Part shown: piece by piece, positions 38,777-50,575 of the stretch
How positions within the stretch are numbered: position 1 is the stretch's first letter
Layout: each line of letters starts with the position of its first letter
Source of the DNA: Lucifuga dentata
Lineage: Eukaryota; Chordata; Actinopteri; Ophidiiformes; Bythitidae
DNA length: 64,000 nt
Assembly: GCA_014773175.1 (NCBI GenBank)
Contig: VXCM01000753.1
Location: 62,001 to 126,000 of the forward strand
Direction: 5' to 3'
Notes under the pieces: generated by a model
What the model saw: the letters and a program-made list of their open reading frames with translations, nothing else
Database searches by the model: none
What the model was told of the DNA's origin: nothing
Made by a program: the position numbers and the translations under genes

Positions 38777-39155
38777 AAAGCCTGGTTCATGTATAACGCA
38801 GGTGTGATGCAGATGTGGACAAGGACACACAGTCCGTGGTGTCCTGGAATTCATGAATTCATGGTTCTCACATTTTCATGATGACCGCGCACTTCAACTC
38901 CGGGACTTTTGGTGGCGTTGTCAGACAAAGCTGCTTTTAAACCCAGAAACACAAAATCAGACCCAGCTAGTTTCCAGTGCAGTCACCGCACCTCTTTGCT
39001 TGGCCAATCATCGATGATGGCACATTCATATCACACAAACGTCATCATTTCAAATATTGAGTGGTGTGCGACCTTGCAAGTGACCTGCAAATATCTCTGT
39101 AGGTGCAATTACATCACATTTTCCACGTGCCCACGTTAAGCATAAACCGGCCTTT
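38777..39155. mobile_element. Harbinger-like MITE 2
   Basis: AAAGCCTGGTTCATGTATAAC at the left end faces a right end whose reverse complement is AAAGGCCGGTTTATGCTTAAC, about 16 of 21 matches. Length is about 380 bp. The interior is GC-richer than its flanks and encodes nothing recognisable. Confidence 0.55.
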
Positions 39156-39705
39156 TGATGCCACGTTATAAGGTAGAATGGTAGATTGTCATTTTCACAA
39201 ACTGTGATAACAGTGATCTTACAAATTCATTGCATGTTGCACTGTGGGCATCATAAAATCAGAATTGTAATCTGTGTCAGATTTTACGATTTCAAGTTTG
39301 ATGCATGTCAGATTGTGCAACTAATGCCTCGTGAATTGAAATGCTACAACAAGCAGAAGAAGCACATGTAGGCAGAAACGTGTCAGCTCATCATCCAGCA
39401 GGTTGGTTTATAGATGTGGGTCGTAGCAGTCTAAGTGAGATTTCAGCCCTGAATTTCTGTCAGAATTTTATCACAGGCTCTCTTTGATAGCAGGAGCACA
39501 AAATTAGTCAGTGTGCATGTCTCATACTGTGATAAAGGCCCATTTTCGAATGAGCACCAAATACTTCATCACAATTCTCTCAAAATTGTTAGCTTTTGTC
39601 TGCATGGCAGATGAGCTATTATACTGTACGCTTGGTTGGACAGAAAAAAAGCTTTTGGCATTAGCGTTTCATTGTAAACGTAGTATTAAAATAGTTGAGG
39701 GTGAC

Positions 39706-39741
<36 letters not shown>

Positions 39742-40558
39742 TCTGCTCATTCAAACAGAAGTAACAGCAACTGCCAGCAACACATTTTGACATCTGCTGT
39801 TGGTGGCAGTATTTCATGACAAACATCCACACTGCCTGTCTACATCCACATTTGACATGAACGTGCAGCCGTCATCACTGATTCCACAAAGCAGCTACAG
39901 GCCACTAAGCCGCAAATCCTAGTTTTGACCACAGCCGATAATTCTTGCAAAAACCAGAGAGTCAATATTTTATCACAGGGATAAAACAAACACATGCAGA
40001 TTCGTTGTTGGTATGTTTTTCTCTTAAATATTGATTCCTAAGCCACTCTCCAGCCATCTGGTCTGTGGAGTGTATTTCTGCATGAAACACACATACACAT
40101 GCACACACAGGTGCGTGCAGACACATGCACACATCTATACCAGCATGCACACCAAGGCACAAACCACACACACACACACACACGCCAGGCACATGAAAAC
40201 GTGCAAATGCAGAGACACACACAAACTGGAAGTACACACATGTCCTGGCTCAAAGAAAAGAACCTTCTTTCCAAAAATGAGTCCAAATGTAATTTCATGT
40301 GTGTAAAGCACAGCCATGTTACCAGCAAAAATGGCCTTGTTCCACTCATTTCCCTCTTTCGCTGTATGTGACCACTGAAGTGCCTTTGTACATCTTCAAG
40401 CTGCAGATGTTGCTGCAGCACCTCCTTCCTCCGATACAAGCACATTTTTCGTCAGCGTAATTGTATTAGAATGCACCTCCAATCCTCTGTAACAGAAAGA
40501 TGTAAGCTGCTTTGCTTGCTTGTGGTGGGATCAACAGTCTCTCTTAAAAGCTTTGCAA

Positions 40559-40562
<4 letters not shown>

Positions 40563-40597
<35 letters not shown>

Positions 40598-40673
40598 ACG
40601 CACGCATTTGTGCGTGCAATTCTATGTGTGTGAATAGTGTACACCCCACACCCCAATACACATACTTTACCAT

Positions 40674-40704
<31 letters not shown>

Positions 40705-40831
40705 CGCAGTATAAGCAGAACCATCCCTGTGTAGTGTGATTAGGTATAGCTGTCGCTGAATTGTGCTGAGCACAGCCAGGGCATTGCTGAGGATTGGACT
40801 GCCCTGTCTCCATAGAGAACAAAAGAGAGAG

Positions 40832-40871
<40 letters not shown>

Positions 40872-40952
40872 CTCAGAGAGAGAGACAGAGAGAGAGAGAA
40901 AGAGTGAGTGAGAGAGAGACAGAGAGAGAAAGACAGAGAGAGAGAGAGAGTG
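40563..40952. repeat. Compound TG/CA/GA microsatellite cluster
   Basis: TG at 40563-40596, CA at 40673-40702, CA at 40832-40868, then GA-rich sequence to 40950. The TG and CA runs face each other and could form a cruciform. All long open frames here are His-Thr, Cys-Val or Ser-Leu repeats. Confidence 0.9.
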
Positions 40953-41659
40953 TCTGTCTCCACCTTGTCTTCAGCCAGTCGCCAAGAAGCAGCTGGCCTG
41001 AATATCTGAGTGCTTTTAATGAATTGAAATCTTTTGGGTGCGAGGATTCCATGATTAAATGCAATAAGACTAATATTCCTGGGTGGTTTGGGAGTCGAAA
41101 GAGGACTCTCCTCAGAGACAGAGATGGAAGAGGGCAGAAAGAGGAAGAGAGGGAGGAGGGTAGTTGGCTCAAAGTGCACTTCTCTGCTCTCCTTCCCCCA
41201 CCCCTCCTCTTGGGGAATAACCCTATTTAGAGCAGAGGAAGAGTATGGTTGGAGCTTTCAAAAGGAGAAAGAAGGCAGGAAGAGAGATTTGGCAGAAAGT
41301 GGTGGGATTTGTGACAATGGCTTGAGGATTACTTTTCATTTAATCATGACATGGAAACATTGATGCACTTTGAGTTTGATCTGCCAAGACTTGCCTAAAA
41401 TAGTATTGTCGCTGTCTGGTATTGCAATATAAATATGAAAGCTATAACTTTTGAATCACTCAACAGGCTATGTTGTGTCAGCTACAGTACACTAAGAAAT
41501 ACAGAAACAAATAGTCAATGGCCAACTGTCTAAGTAACTACAGGCTGTGCTGTAAATAATTGACTGGAAGGTGTCCAAGGATTTTGGCTGTGGACACACC
41601 ACTGTTTTTTTTTTTTTTTTTTTNTTTTTTTTTTTTTTTTTTTTAACTTCAGTTCTTCA

Positions 41660-41858
41660 TTATCCAGAGACATGCAGATTAGATGATATGGAAATTAATG
41701 TTCCTGCAGGTTGAATGTGAGCATGAATGCCTCTATATGTCAGGCCTTGATGGAATGGTGTTCTGTCCAGCGTGTTTCGTACCTCTGTTTGTTGGGATAG
41801 GCTCCAGCTCCTCACCACCCTGCACGGGGTAAGCGAAAATTGAGATTGGATGGATGAG
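41660..41858 (+). mobile_element. Older L2/Maui-like LINE tail
   Basis: Diverged version of the same tail: TGTCCAGCGTGTTTCG, GGGATAGGCTCCAGCTCC and ACGGGGTAAGCG, ending near GGATGGATGA. More decayed than the copy at 38.4 kb. It is preceded by a poly-T run with an N. Confidence 0.6.
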
Positions 41859-42264
41859 TATATGTGCATGTCAACTACGGTATGGTTAACATAGTCACAG
41901 TTAGTCATAAAAAAGTGCTTGAGGTAAGAGGCTGAGGTTAGAGAAAGGTCAATGTTAAATATCAATACCATCACTGACTGTTTTTAGGAGGTGGAACATG
42001 AACTTTGGTAAGAAAGATGAATGCATTAAACTTCCAATTTGTAGTTTTCTGACTCTGCCACTCTGCCAGACATGCTGGCTTCATGTAGCCGGTTGAGGTG
42101 TGAAAGTGGGAGGGTTTTAATATCTCAAAATCTCCTGTTTTTTTTTTTTTTTNTTTTTTTTTTTTTTTTAACAAAATGTGTCTGCTGTGTGCAGAGAGAA
42201 TTGAAAGTGAAACTGTGCGCCGTTATCCCTGTTTATGTCCCAGTTTATACTTGAGTCAGGATCA

Positions 42265-42570
42265 CAAAATGCACAGCAGAATTCCTGTTAATAACCCCTC
42301 CCTTCTTGTGAAAGTTAGTGTTGTTTTCCCGTTCATATGATTAATCATGTTGAGATTAGAAAAATTATGTATGGCACTGGCTTTCCCCTCCACCTTCCAC
42401 TGTGGGTATTCTGAAATAAATATAAACAATTTTGCCTCTGGACGAGGTCTCTGACCAGCTCGTTGGGTGAGATGAAGCATGCTGTGGCCTTGAACATTTA
42501 GAGGTGACAGGCACAGTAATTCATATGGAACTGGCCAATCCAAGCTGACATTAAGATGAGTCATCCTAGT
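42265..42570. promoter_or_regulatory. Candidate conserved non-coding element M
   Basis: Holds a perfect 12-bp palindrome ATGATTAATCAT at 42337-42348, a classic dimer homeodomain site. Also CCTGTTAATAACCCC near 42286 and AAACAATTTTGCC near 42425. Repeat-free. Confidence 0.28.
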
Positions 42571-42984
42571 TTTCTGCCCTAAAGCTCCAACTGTCATGAA
42601 ATAACTAGGTTTTCAAAACATTGCTGGAATTTGAAAATGAGCTCAAGTGGAACTTGACATGGTTATTGTCTAACATTGATTCCTATTAATATTACACTGA
42701 CTTTTTAATTTTTTTAAGACTGCAAATTATCATAGCAACCTGAAGTTGTGTGTCTATAGAGATTTCCACTCATCTTGGCCATAATATAGCTAAAACATGT
42801 AATTCAGTGTGGTGCAAAATGTTTGAATTTTTTTTTTTTTTTTTTTTTGAATTGAATGTTTCGAGAGCTAATGCACAATGCTTCAGACCTCTAGACATGC
42901 CTTGTGTCATTTTCATCTGAGGAACTGAGGTTTTCTTCAATAATTTACATTTAATGCTGTTTGATTTGCAGCCTGCCCATTTCT

Positions 42985-43115
42985 CAGACAGTAGCTTGAG
43001 TTGAAAGCTGGAGATTCAAGTGAAAAGTCGTGACAATAAATTGTGCGCTTAAAGCAAAGCTTCATTTAATTAGCCGACAAGACTGACAGATACTATTTAA
43101 CAAGAATCACTTTCC
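42985..43115. promoter_or_regulatory. Candidate conserved non-coding element N
   Basis: GTGACAATAAATTGTGCG (SOX-like inverted pair) near 43030, TTCATTTAATTAGCCG near 43061 and ACTGACAG (MEIS-like) near 43082. Confidence 0.25.
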
Positions 43116-43864
43116 TGGTATGTCTCATGCAGTACGTGATGGGAAAAGGTGCCATGCAGACATGTTGAGCTCATTTATAAAACACTCTAGACAGACAGGA
43201 GAAGAAAACCATGTCTTCTAGTATCTGTCTCATCCACTGGTTGGTCTCACTGATCCTAAACACTGACAGTTCACAATGCAAGATGGAAGGTTAACTGAGT
43301 GTTAACTGTGTTTAACCAGATAGTGTCTCTATAACATGCAGAGAAGCAGTCACATGCGTACAGAGCATATGCAGTTACATGCAAATCACATCAGGAGTTG
43401 CCAATCTAATGCAAAAAAGGTGCAATACACATAAATGTGGTTTTAGTGTTGTGAATTTTTTTCAATATGTTTAGTACATGACTTTGATTTTACTTCTTTT
43501 TATGCTAAATCTGCTTTTTTTTTTTTTTTTTTTANTTTTTTTTTTTTTTTTTTAAATGAAAAAAAAAACCAGAATAATAAAATAATTATAAAATTTGGTT
43601 TGCATTGACTTTGGGTTTGATTTTGTTTTCTCAAGGTGCAGCAAAGACAAACAATCCACCTAAACATAAAAAACACTATAGGAATATAAAATAAAACTTT
43701 ATTTTGCTTTTTCATTCTGTTGGTTTCTGTCACTGTTTGACCATCTGTCTTTTTCACCCCTTTTCTGCCTACACAGATCTGTAATATTGCTGTATCTTTG
43801 ATGAGCCATGGCATCCAAAATCTGAACTTGGTTTGGTACTGACATGGTAGAATTCCCAGACAAT

Positions 43865-43909
<45 letters not shown>

Positions 43910-44485
43910 ATGTGAGAGAGAGAGAGAGAGAGCACAACAGTAGCATCCTCTTACTTTTCCTAAGTTGTCTCTTGTCATGTGAGAATAGTGACATTCAAAC
44001 ACAGGATTTACTGGAAATGTGAATAATCTTCATATATATTCATCTATGTAATAACACAACAATTAGGGTGCTGAAGTGTATTTTCAAAAATAATATGACT
44101 AATAGAGCAACACAAAAATGTATCTACACCAAACATGCAAATACAAATAAATCCACGTGTTGTGTAAAGTTTTTTTTTCTTACTAATAAGTGCGCAAAAA
44201 ACTGAATACTCACAAGCACTGCATTAATTTCAGCAGTAGCTCCTTAAATTGCATTTTATGTCTTTTGCACCTCACCTCCTTCATTCACCTTTGTGTGAAT
44301 TTTCCTGACTGCCTCCAGCACGGGTTTCCAGTTTTGCCTGATTTACAGCCTAAAGGTGCAGTCCACTACTCTCAAGTGTGTACTCACCACAAGCATTAAA
44401 CATAACTGTCAATTACCAGTGGAAGTCAGGGCTTCTAATGGCCTTGTTTGGCATGAACAAACATTAACGTCTCTTAGTGTGTGTG

Positions 44486-44486
44486 C

Positions 44487-44541
<55 letters not shown>

Positions 44542-44662
44542 CCCATGTGGGTCTTTTTTCATGTGCAAATGCTTGTGCCAGTGCTGTGTCACAAGTGCAC
44601 TTTTTTCTTTGTGTGTGTGTGTGTGTGCGTGTGCGTGTGCGTGTGCGTGCATGCATGTGTCA
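44486..44662. repeat. Paired TG microsatellites
   Basis: TG runs at 44492-44538 and 44610-44655, the second with CG interruptions. Non-coding despite long repeat-translated frames. Confidence 0.9.
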
Positions 44663-45524
44663 AATTGCTGTACAGCTTACTCTCCTTGATCATTCGGAGT
44701 AGTGAACATTTCACTTGACACCTTTACGAGAGGACAGGACCCTGGACTCGTTTTTAAAGTCCCCTGTCTACTTTGATGTGCTTTACTGAACACACCTGTA
44801 CCTGATTTGTATGCCGCTCTCTTTCGTCTCTCGCTCTTCCCTTAATATTAGTGCGACTTAAGCTTAAGTCTGAACATCAGCAGTATTTATGGTTAGCTCT
44901 TAATGGGTGGATTTAACCTGAAAGATAATCAAAGAAAGTTAGAAGGGATGAAATAAAGGGAAGGTTGAGGCAAAGGGTAATTTATTTTCACTTTCTTCTC
45001 CTTCTGTTTTACTTAGGAAAACAAATGTCCCATGTAAAATAACCCAAAGTGTGGCTGGCCTCACTGGGTCACACAGCATGTGTGCTGAAATTCAAGTTTA
45101 CAGCTTTGCTTTTTAACAGGAAACTGGACATTTAAGGATCGTCTTATCCACAGATAATTTATCTCAAACATCATAAACTGTAAGATGCCTTCCCACATCA
45201 TTGTCCATGAATTCTCAGTATTACAGATTAAGGAAAGGGTTAATTATTCCACCCATGTGAGAGAGAAATGAAAGCCCATAGTTGTCTCTTTTAAAAAATA
45301 TTATATGTGATGATAATTCTCCTGTTTATTGGTCTTATTTAACAACCCACCCCATTATCCAAATAATTACTGTTTGCTGTTAAACATAATAAACCTCCTA
45401 TTGCTATAATAAAACTTTCACCACATAAACTTCTTGTTGGAGAGGCACACAGGTGTGTGTCAGAGATTAATGCTGAAGTGTTTGGGAGGAGAAAGGGTTG
45501 ATGGGAGGATAAAGAATACAAAGA

Positions 45525-45785
45525 GCTCATGAATTATCTGCATATGCAGGCTGCTTATTTGATCAGCGATAAGGGGAATGAGTTCACTTGCTCTTGAGTC
45601 TATACTCACAGGAAGCCTATGAGCTCTCTGATACCATCAATTTAGCTTTCAATGACAACTAGGCCTTAGCATGGATGAACACACCCTCATTGGTAAACTA
45701 TATGATAGGATTATTTCTCCATTTAATATGCCATGCATGGAATTATCTATAGATAAGTTTAAATTGTTCCCTCACTGTAAAGCAT
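45525..45785. promoter_or_regulatory. Candidate conserved non-coding element O
   Basis: GAATTATCTGCATATGCAGG near 45531 contains the palindrome CTGCATATGCAG. It is followed by TTTGATCAGCGATAAG, ACCATCAATTTAGC and TTTAATATGCCATGCATGGA. Complex and repeat-free over 260 bp. Confidence 0.27.
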
Positions 45786-46227
45786 AGGCTTAGCTAGGCC
45801 ATGTACTCTACTAGACTTGGCAATATAGTATCTTGTCTGTTTTGCCCTTGAAGATCAATATCTCCACTGTGTCAAGGACACCCCAGCCTTTTCTGCTAAT
45901 AGTTAAATAGGAAGAGAGCAAAGAACAGCTTCTCCAAAAGGGATAAAAATGCTTTTGCACAATTATGACTAATTGTGATATAAATTCACAGTCAATTCTC
46001 ATAACGGGCTTCACAGTTTGAGGTTTGTCGTGCAATGGACGCCTTTGCTCCCATTTTCACCTGCGTTTTCTCTCAATCAAACACAGAGGTGGGGTGGAAG
46101 TTTCTTTTCATGTGTTCAAAGGCAACCGGTTGCCAAACATTTTTTTTATTATTTTTTTTAAACAGAAACAATAACTCTTTTTATTGGGAACAAATGTTGA
46201 CATTTGGAGGGAGCAGCAGCGGGTGAG

Positions 46228-46237
46228 TAGAGAGAGC

Positions 46238-46276
<39 letters not shown>

Positions 46277-46277
46277 N

Positions 46278-46313
<36 letters not shown>
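46228..46313. repeat. GA microsatellite with N
   Basis: About 85 bp of GA dinucleotide, with an N at 46277 that probably marks a gap closed inside the repeat, so its true length is unknown. Confidence 0.9.
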
Positions 46314-46316
<3 letters not shown>

Positions 46317-47033
46317 GGCTCCTGTTTGCTTTGGAGAGAGCCTCTGGTGCTATTTGACAACAGTGCCAAGTCCCTGAGGGAGCCCACCTGAGAATAAAGC
46401 ATGCATTTCAATAAATCAACTCCTAATGAAAGCGTTTGGCTGAGGAAAAAGAAGCTGGCCGGGGGCTACAGCGTCCTTGACTTCCATATAGGTGGCTGCC
46501 AGTGATGTCGAGTAAATAAAAAGGTGGTTAAAATATATCACTTCCAGATGGTGATGATCAAAAGGCAAACAACCCTAATTATCAAAAAATCAAATATATT
46601 TTCAGAAAATCATTACTGAATGTTTCTTTTCCTTCCAGAACTATTTACTGAAACTTACACAATGAATTTATTCCATAAAGATTTCTGTCAGCATAATAGG
46701 TGAGTTACTGAGTTTAGCTGGATTTTTCCTCCACTGGGTCTCTGGTGGCAGGCAAATATTACTTAGGTGGATGAGGAGGTGGGAGGAGGAAAACTGAGGT
46801 GAAGGGGAGTCCCAGGAGATTTGAGCAGCACTCAACCCCAAATTCAAGTGGAAAACGAAGGATTAGCTTTTAGTCTGGCTGGGAGCAATGATGGAGGCCT
46901 CTTGTAGGATACACATAGGAATAAAGACTTTTTTCTTTTAAATGGGTCACAAAATTTTTGAATTGAACTTTCTGAAACAATCAAAATAAATGCAAAACAA
47001 TATACAGCAATTAGTCTAATAACACAAAGTAGT

Positions 47034-47035
<2 letters not shown>

Positions 47036-47067
<32 letters not shown>
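47036..47067. repeat. AAT microsatellite
   Basis: About ten AAT units in AT-rich sequence, just before the complex-sequence island at 47.1 kb. Confidence 0.9.
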
Positions 47068-47068
<1 letters not shown>

Positions 47069-47104
47069 CTTAGCCACATACCTAACCTTTTTCTTTCTTT
47101 TTTT

Positions 47105-47660
47105 TTTTCTAAATTGTTTAATTAGCTGTATCCTAAGCCCGCCGTAATAACCAAGCCATGATGAAAAGCAGAGGAAAGCCTGTCCGATTAGGGCCCATCA
47201 CACAGTCCATTGGAGCTGGCAGATGCTTAGATAGACTTTTATGGATTGCTCAATGCCGTGCCGTAATGAAGCAGGCAGGGCTGACCCATCCTGAACCAGG
47301 CTAAAAAGCTCCAGGGACGGGCCCCGCTGGGAGCCCATAATGCCCGATGCGCCCCACGGCTGTATTAATCACACTGAAAAATAAATGTGTGGCAGGGCGA
47401 NGGGGGGAAGGGGAAAAAGTGAAATAAGTATGTCGTTTATCCCAATCAAGGTCGTGAATATGAGGCCAAGTGAGATTCAGAATGAGGCCCTAAAAGAAAA
47501 TGATGATCCATTTAGAAAGAATGGATTGTGCAATCTGTGAAAACTCATAATGTTTGTGAAAAGCCAAATTCATCAAGTCTTTCCCATCTGCGTCTGACTG
47601 ACAAAATAAGAGAACAATGACCAGAGCTGTTATGAATAAAAGAATGAGCCCCAAAGATTT
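47105..47660. promoter_or_regulatory. Candidate conserved non-coding element P (nearest irx2a 3' side)
   Basis: A long island of complex sequence 2 kb beyond the last confirmed exon. It contains ATTGTTTAATTAGCTG at 47113-47128, GCCGTAATAACC, a CpG-containing GGGCCCCGCTGGGAGCC segment and CACACTGAAAAATAAATG. An N at 47401 splits it. It could also overlap the irx2a 3' UTR, but no polyadenylation signal arrangement supports that clearly. Confidence 0.3.
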
Positions 47661-48282
47661 ATATAATAGTCGGGAAAACAGTTTAATATTTTCTCCTTTG
47701 AATAATGGATATCATACCTCGCCAGCACATCTATACTAGCGCGTTTTATTTTATTTACATTCAAAGATATAAATTAGTAAAAGTACTCCCGTTAACAAGA
47801 TTGTGTATTTTCTCCCAAATGCGTCTCAAATAAAAACCGTTCATCATATATATTTACAAAACAAACAAACGATGTCAGTTTCCCATTTTTTGCAATACAA
47901 CTTGCATAAATTATAGGCATCATTTCGCCATCATTTAAAAAAATAAATATCAAATGTAGGCTATTCCACTTTGAAGTCCTCAAGTTCACTTAAGTTCTGT
48001 CCGCCTGGCGTCCCAAAACATTCCGCTTTACAAACACGGTTTCACATAGAGGTCAAATGATATTTTCCACACGTAAATATACTAAAATAATATATCGTGG
48101 CAAAGAAGCAAACTATATGGACCTGAGATATAACATGTCAAAAAAAAACAAAAAAAAAAAACAAATATATATTAGGAGATCTTTTTCAAACCAGCATATG
48201 AAATTATTCACATTGCATCGAAACAAAAATGTGAAATTATACGGTAATAATCTGACAAATACGTGGGGTGTTGTGGAGTGTT

Positions 48283-48861
48283 TCATGGAGCTGAAGCAGC
48301 GATAGCAGCGTTTATTCCGACTAGATATGGTGGCACTAGATCCGGTTTGGAGCAAAGGTTATGCGGGTTAAACATGGTGTCCTTCTCCTTTATAGTTATA
48401 GCAATTGTGACATCTACCTATGGACCAAGGAAATAAAACCCCACACGATGAAACGACCGAATCCCCCCGTAACCCCAGAAAGTTTGTCAGGCTGATTCTA
48501 CCCAAAACAGGTCTGTACTTACAAGTGCTTAATTAACCTAAAACCAAAAAAAACCTCCAGAGGCGATGCGGCAAAACTTTCTGTGTGAGAAAAATAACCG
48601 CCGCGTTACCAACGTGAACAAGAAAAATGATGTTTTAAGATGTAAAAGTTGCGCAATCTGCGTGAGTACACAGAGCAGGTTAACCGATTTGTTTGGTTTT
48701 GGCTGACCCTGTGTAATTGTAATTATTCTAAGCTGAAAGATAAGGTTCAGGGATAATTGTGCGCGCGCACACATACACACATCAGAGGGGGCATTAAAAC
48801 CGAATTCCTACTCACAGCTATGGCAACATTTATCGACTTATTGAAGTCTCAGGCTGCCACT

Positions 48862-48892
<31 letters not shown>

Positions 48893-49505
48893 CGCGCGCC
48901 CGTCCTCGTGTATATGTGTCATGTCTGTAGGTGTAATACTTTTGTTTACTGTAGGATTTTCTTATTATGCCAATAATAATTGCTAATGCAAACCTGCTGC
49001 AAAGTTACCCTCCCCCTTCCCCCCTTCCTGCCACTTAATGATCCGACGAGATTCAGCAAGACCAAAGCAAGTCCGACTAAAAATGAAAAATATAATACAT
49101 CCTGATTTGGGTCGACGGTGCTGTGAAAATGTCCATCTTAAGTCATTTAGTCTCATGTTCACTTGTAAAATCTCATTGATCTGAAAAGAAGTGAAAATCT
49201 GCTAAAACGGTGCGATAATGATACGTGTTTCTAACGCAAGTTCGCTTGACTGTTGATGTCTGTGTGTAAAACTATAAATTTTCTTGAGATAAAGCAGAAA
49301 AAAGGCAGATCATCCTCACGAAAATGACACAACGAAAAGTTGATTTGTACTGGAAACAAGTGAACTTAATTTACATCCACCATGGAAAGATTTTTCCTTA
49401 CATGTCTGAAAGAAGAAAAACACCCCTCCAGATTCAACACTAGATTAAATAAGTTTTCCAAATGTTGTCGTTTGTTATGGGTTACCGCGTCGCGTTATTA
49501 CGTAC
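48283..49505 (-). other. irx2a: irx2a intron 3 and 3' region; terminal exon unresolved
   Basis: Exon 3 ends with a strong donor, so a further exon is needed. The tetrapod end motif (a short exon like CTVVG...VQPYL) was searched for on the minus strand and not found. One weak candidate runs 48413 to 48283. After the acceptor-like CCATAGGTAG it reads DVTIAITIKEKDTMFNPHNL and on to a TGA 42 codons later, in the correct phase and containing PPYL. It lacks the tetrapod motif, so I do not call it. A TG/CG dinucleotide tract sits at 48862-48900. There are AATAAA-like signals on the minus strand, for example at 48311-48316. Confidence 0.3.
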
Positions 49506-50516
49506 CTTTCTTTGCCTCTAAATTTGCGGGTCTGAAATGTTGCTGCTGCTGCTCGACAACAAGGATCTGGTTTGGATTAGTTTTGAGGAGGGGGGAGTCT
49601 GGGCTGTGTTTGGTGTTGTTGCTCGCCTCCACAGCCTGAGACGAGCTCAGACCCTCGTTTGCTGCAGCAGCAGCGGCGGCGGCGGCGGCGGCGGCGGCAG
49701 CCAGACTCACTCCAGNCTCGTTTGCTGCAGCAGCAGCGGCGGCGGCGGCGGCGGCGGCGGCAGCCAGACTCACTCCAGATGAATTAGTGTAGCGCAGGAT
49801 CCCTTGGCCCTGCAGGGGGCTGAAGTTGCCATAGTTTGTGTAATTGCTATAAAAGGGAGAAGTGTAATAAATAGGTCTTCCCAGGATGGAGGGGGCCGGG
49901 TAGAGGGAGGGGGAACTGGCAGCCGGGGAGGTGGTGGAAGGCGTGGGGGGAGTAAGGAGGCCAACGCTGGAGGAGGGGCAATTTGGTTGCCCCAGTTGCT
50001 GTTGCTGGTGATGCTGCTTTTGGTCCGAGGTAGCAATCTCCGCCAGCGACCACAATTTGGGCTTGACTGTGGGATTCTGAAGCGCCCCCGAAGAAGCTGT
50101 AATTCTGCTATCAAGGCATGATGCTGATTTACTGGTATTAACATTGTTGTTACTGACGAGGCTCCGGGCCAAATCCTCATGCTGGTTGTGGAGATGCTGG
50201 AGATGATGGAGGTGCTGGTGGTGATGGTGATGTTGGTGGTGACTGAGAACTGGCGCTTCTACTCCCGTTAAAGGCGACGATGTGACGGGTTTAGAGGAGA
50301 GCTGAGACCGCTGATCCTGGTTCTGGTCCTCGTCGCATTTGTCGCCGGCCTGGTCAGAGCCCAGATCCCCTCCTCGACAGCTGCCTTTCTCTCCGTCAGA
50401 CTCAGCCGAGCAGGAGTGGTCTGTCAGAGTNTCCCCTCCTCGACAGCTGCCTTTCTCTCCGTCAGACTCAGCCGAGCAGGAGTGGTCTGTCAGAGTGTCC
50501 ACGTGCAAACTGATAC
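49506..50516 (-). CDS. irx2a: irx2a coding exon 3 (C-terminal region, with two assembly duplications)
   Basis: Opens after the acceptor TATTTTTAG with GT-ATC-AGT-TTG, which completes the split Gly codon and reads [20 protein letters not shown]. It contains the His-rich stretch, [14 protein letters not shown], Gln-rich and Pro/Ser-rich linkers, the tyrosine-rich block around [16 protein letters not shown], polyalanine and the end LEAKK. The donor AAAG/GTACGT (GT at 49505-49504) ends it in phase 1. Without splicing, the frame adds only Gly-Thr and stops at 49500-49498. The printed exon is 1011 bp. Removing two N-marked duplications (66 and 63 bp) gives 882 bp. Confidence 0.94.
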
Positions 50517-50528
50517 CTAAAAATACAA

Positions 50529-50575
<47 letters not shown>

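Noticed and set aside
43500..43994. 164-codon minus-strand frame
   Set aside because: Made of poly-Lys from a T run with an N plus His-Thr from a TG microsatellite.
49506..50516. True tandem repeats in the Irx2a C-terminus
   Set aside because: Each repeat is split by a single N and is identical at the base level, like the non-coding joins elsewhere, so assembly error is the better explanation.
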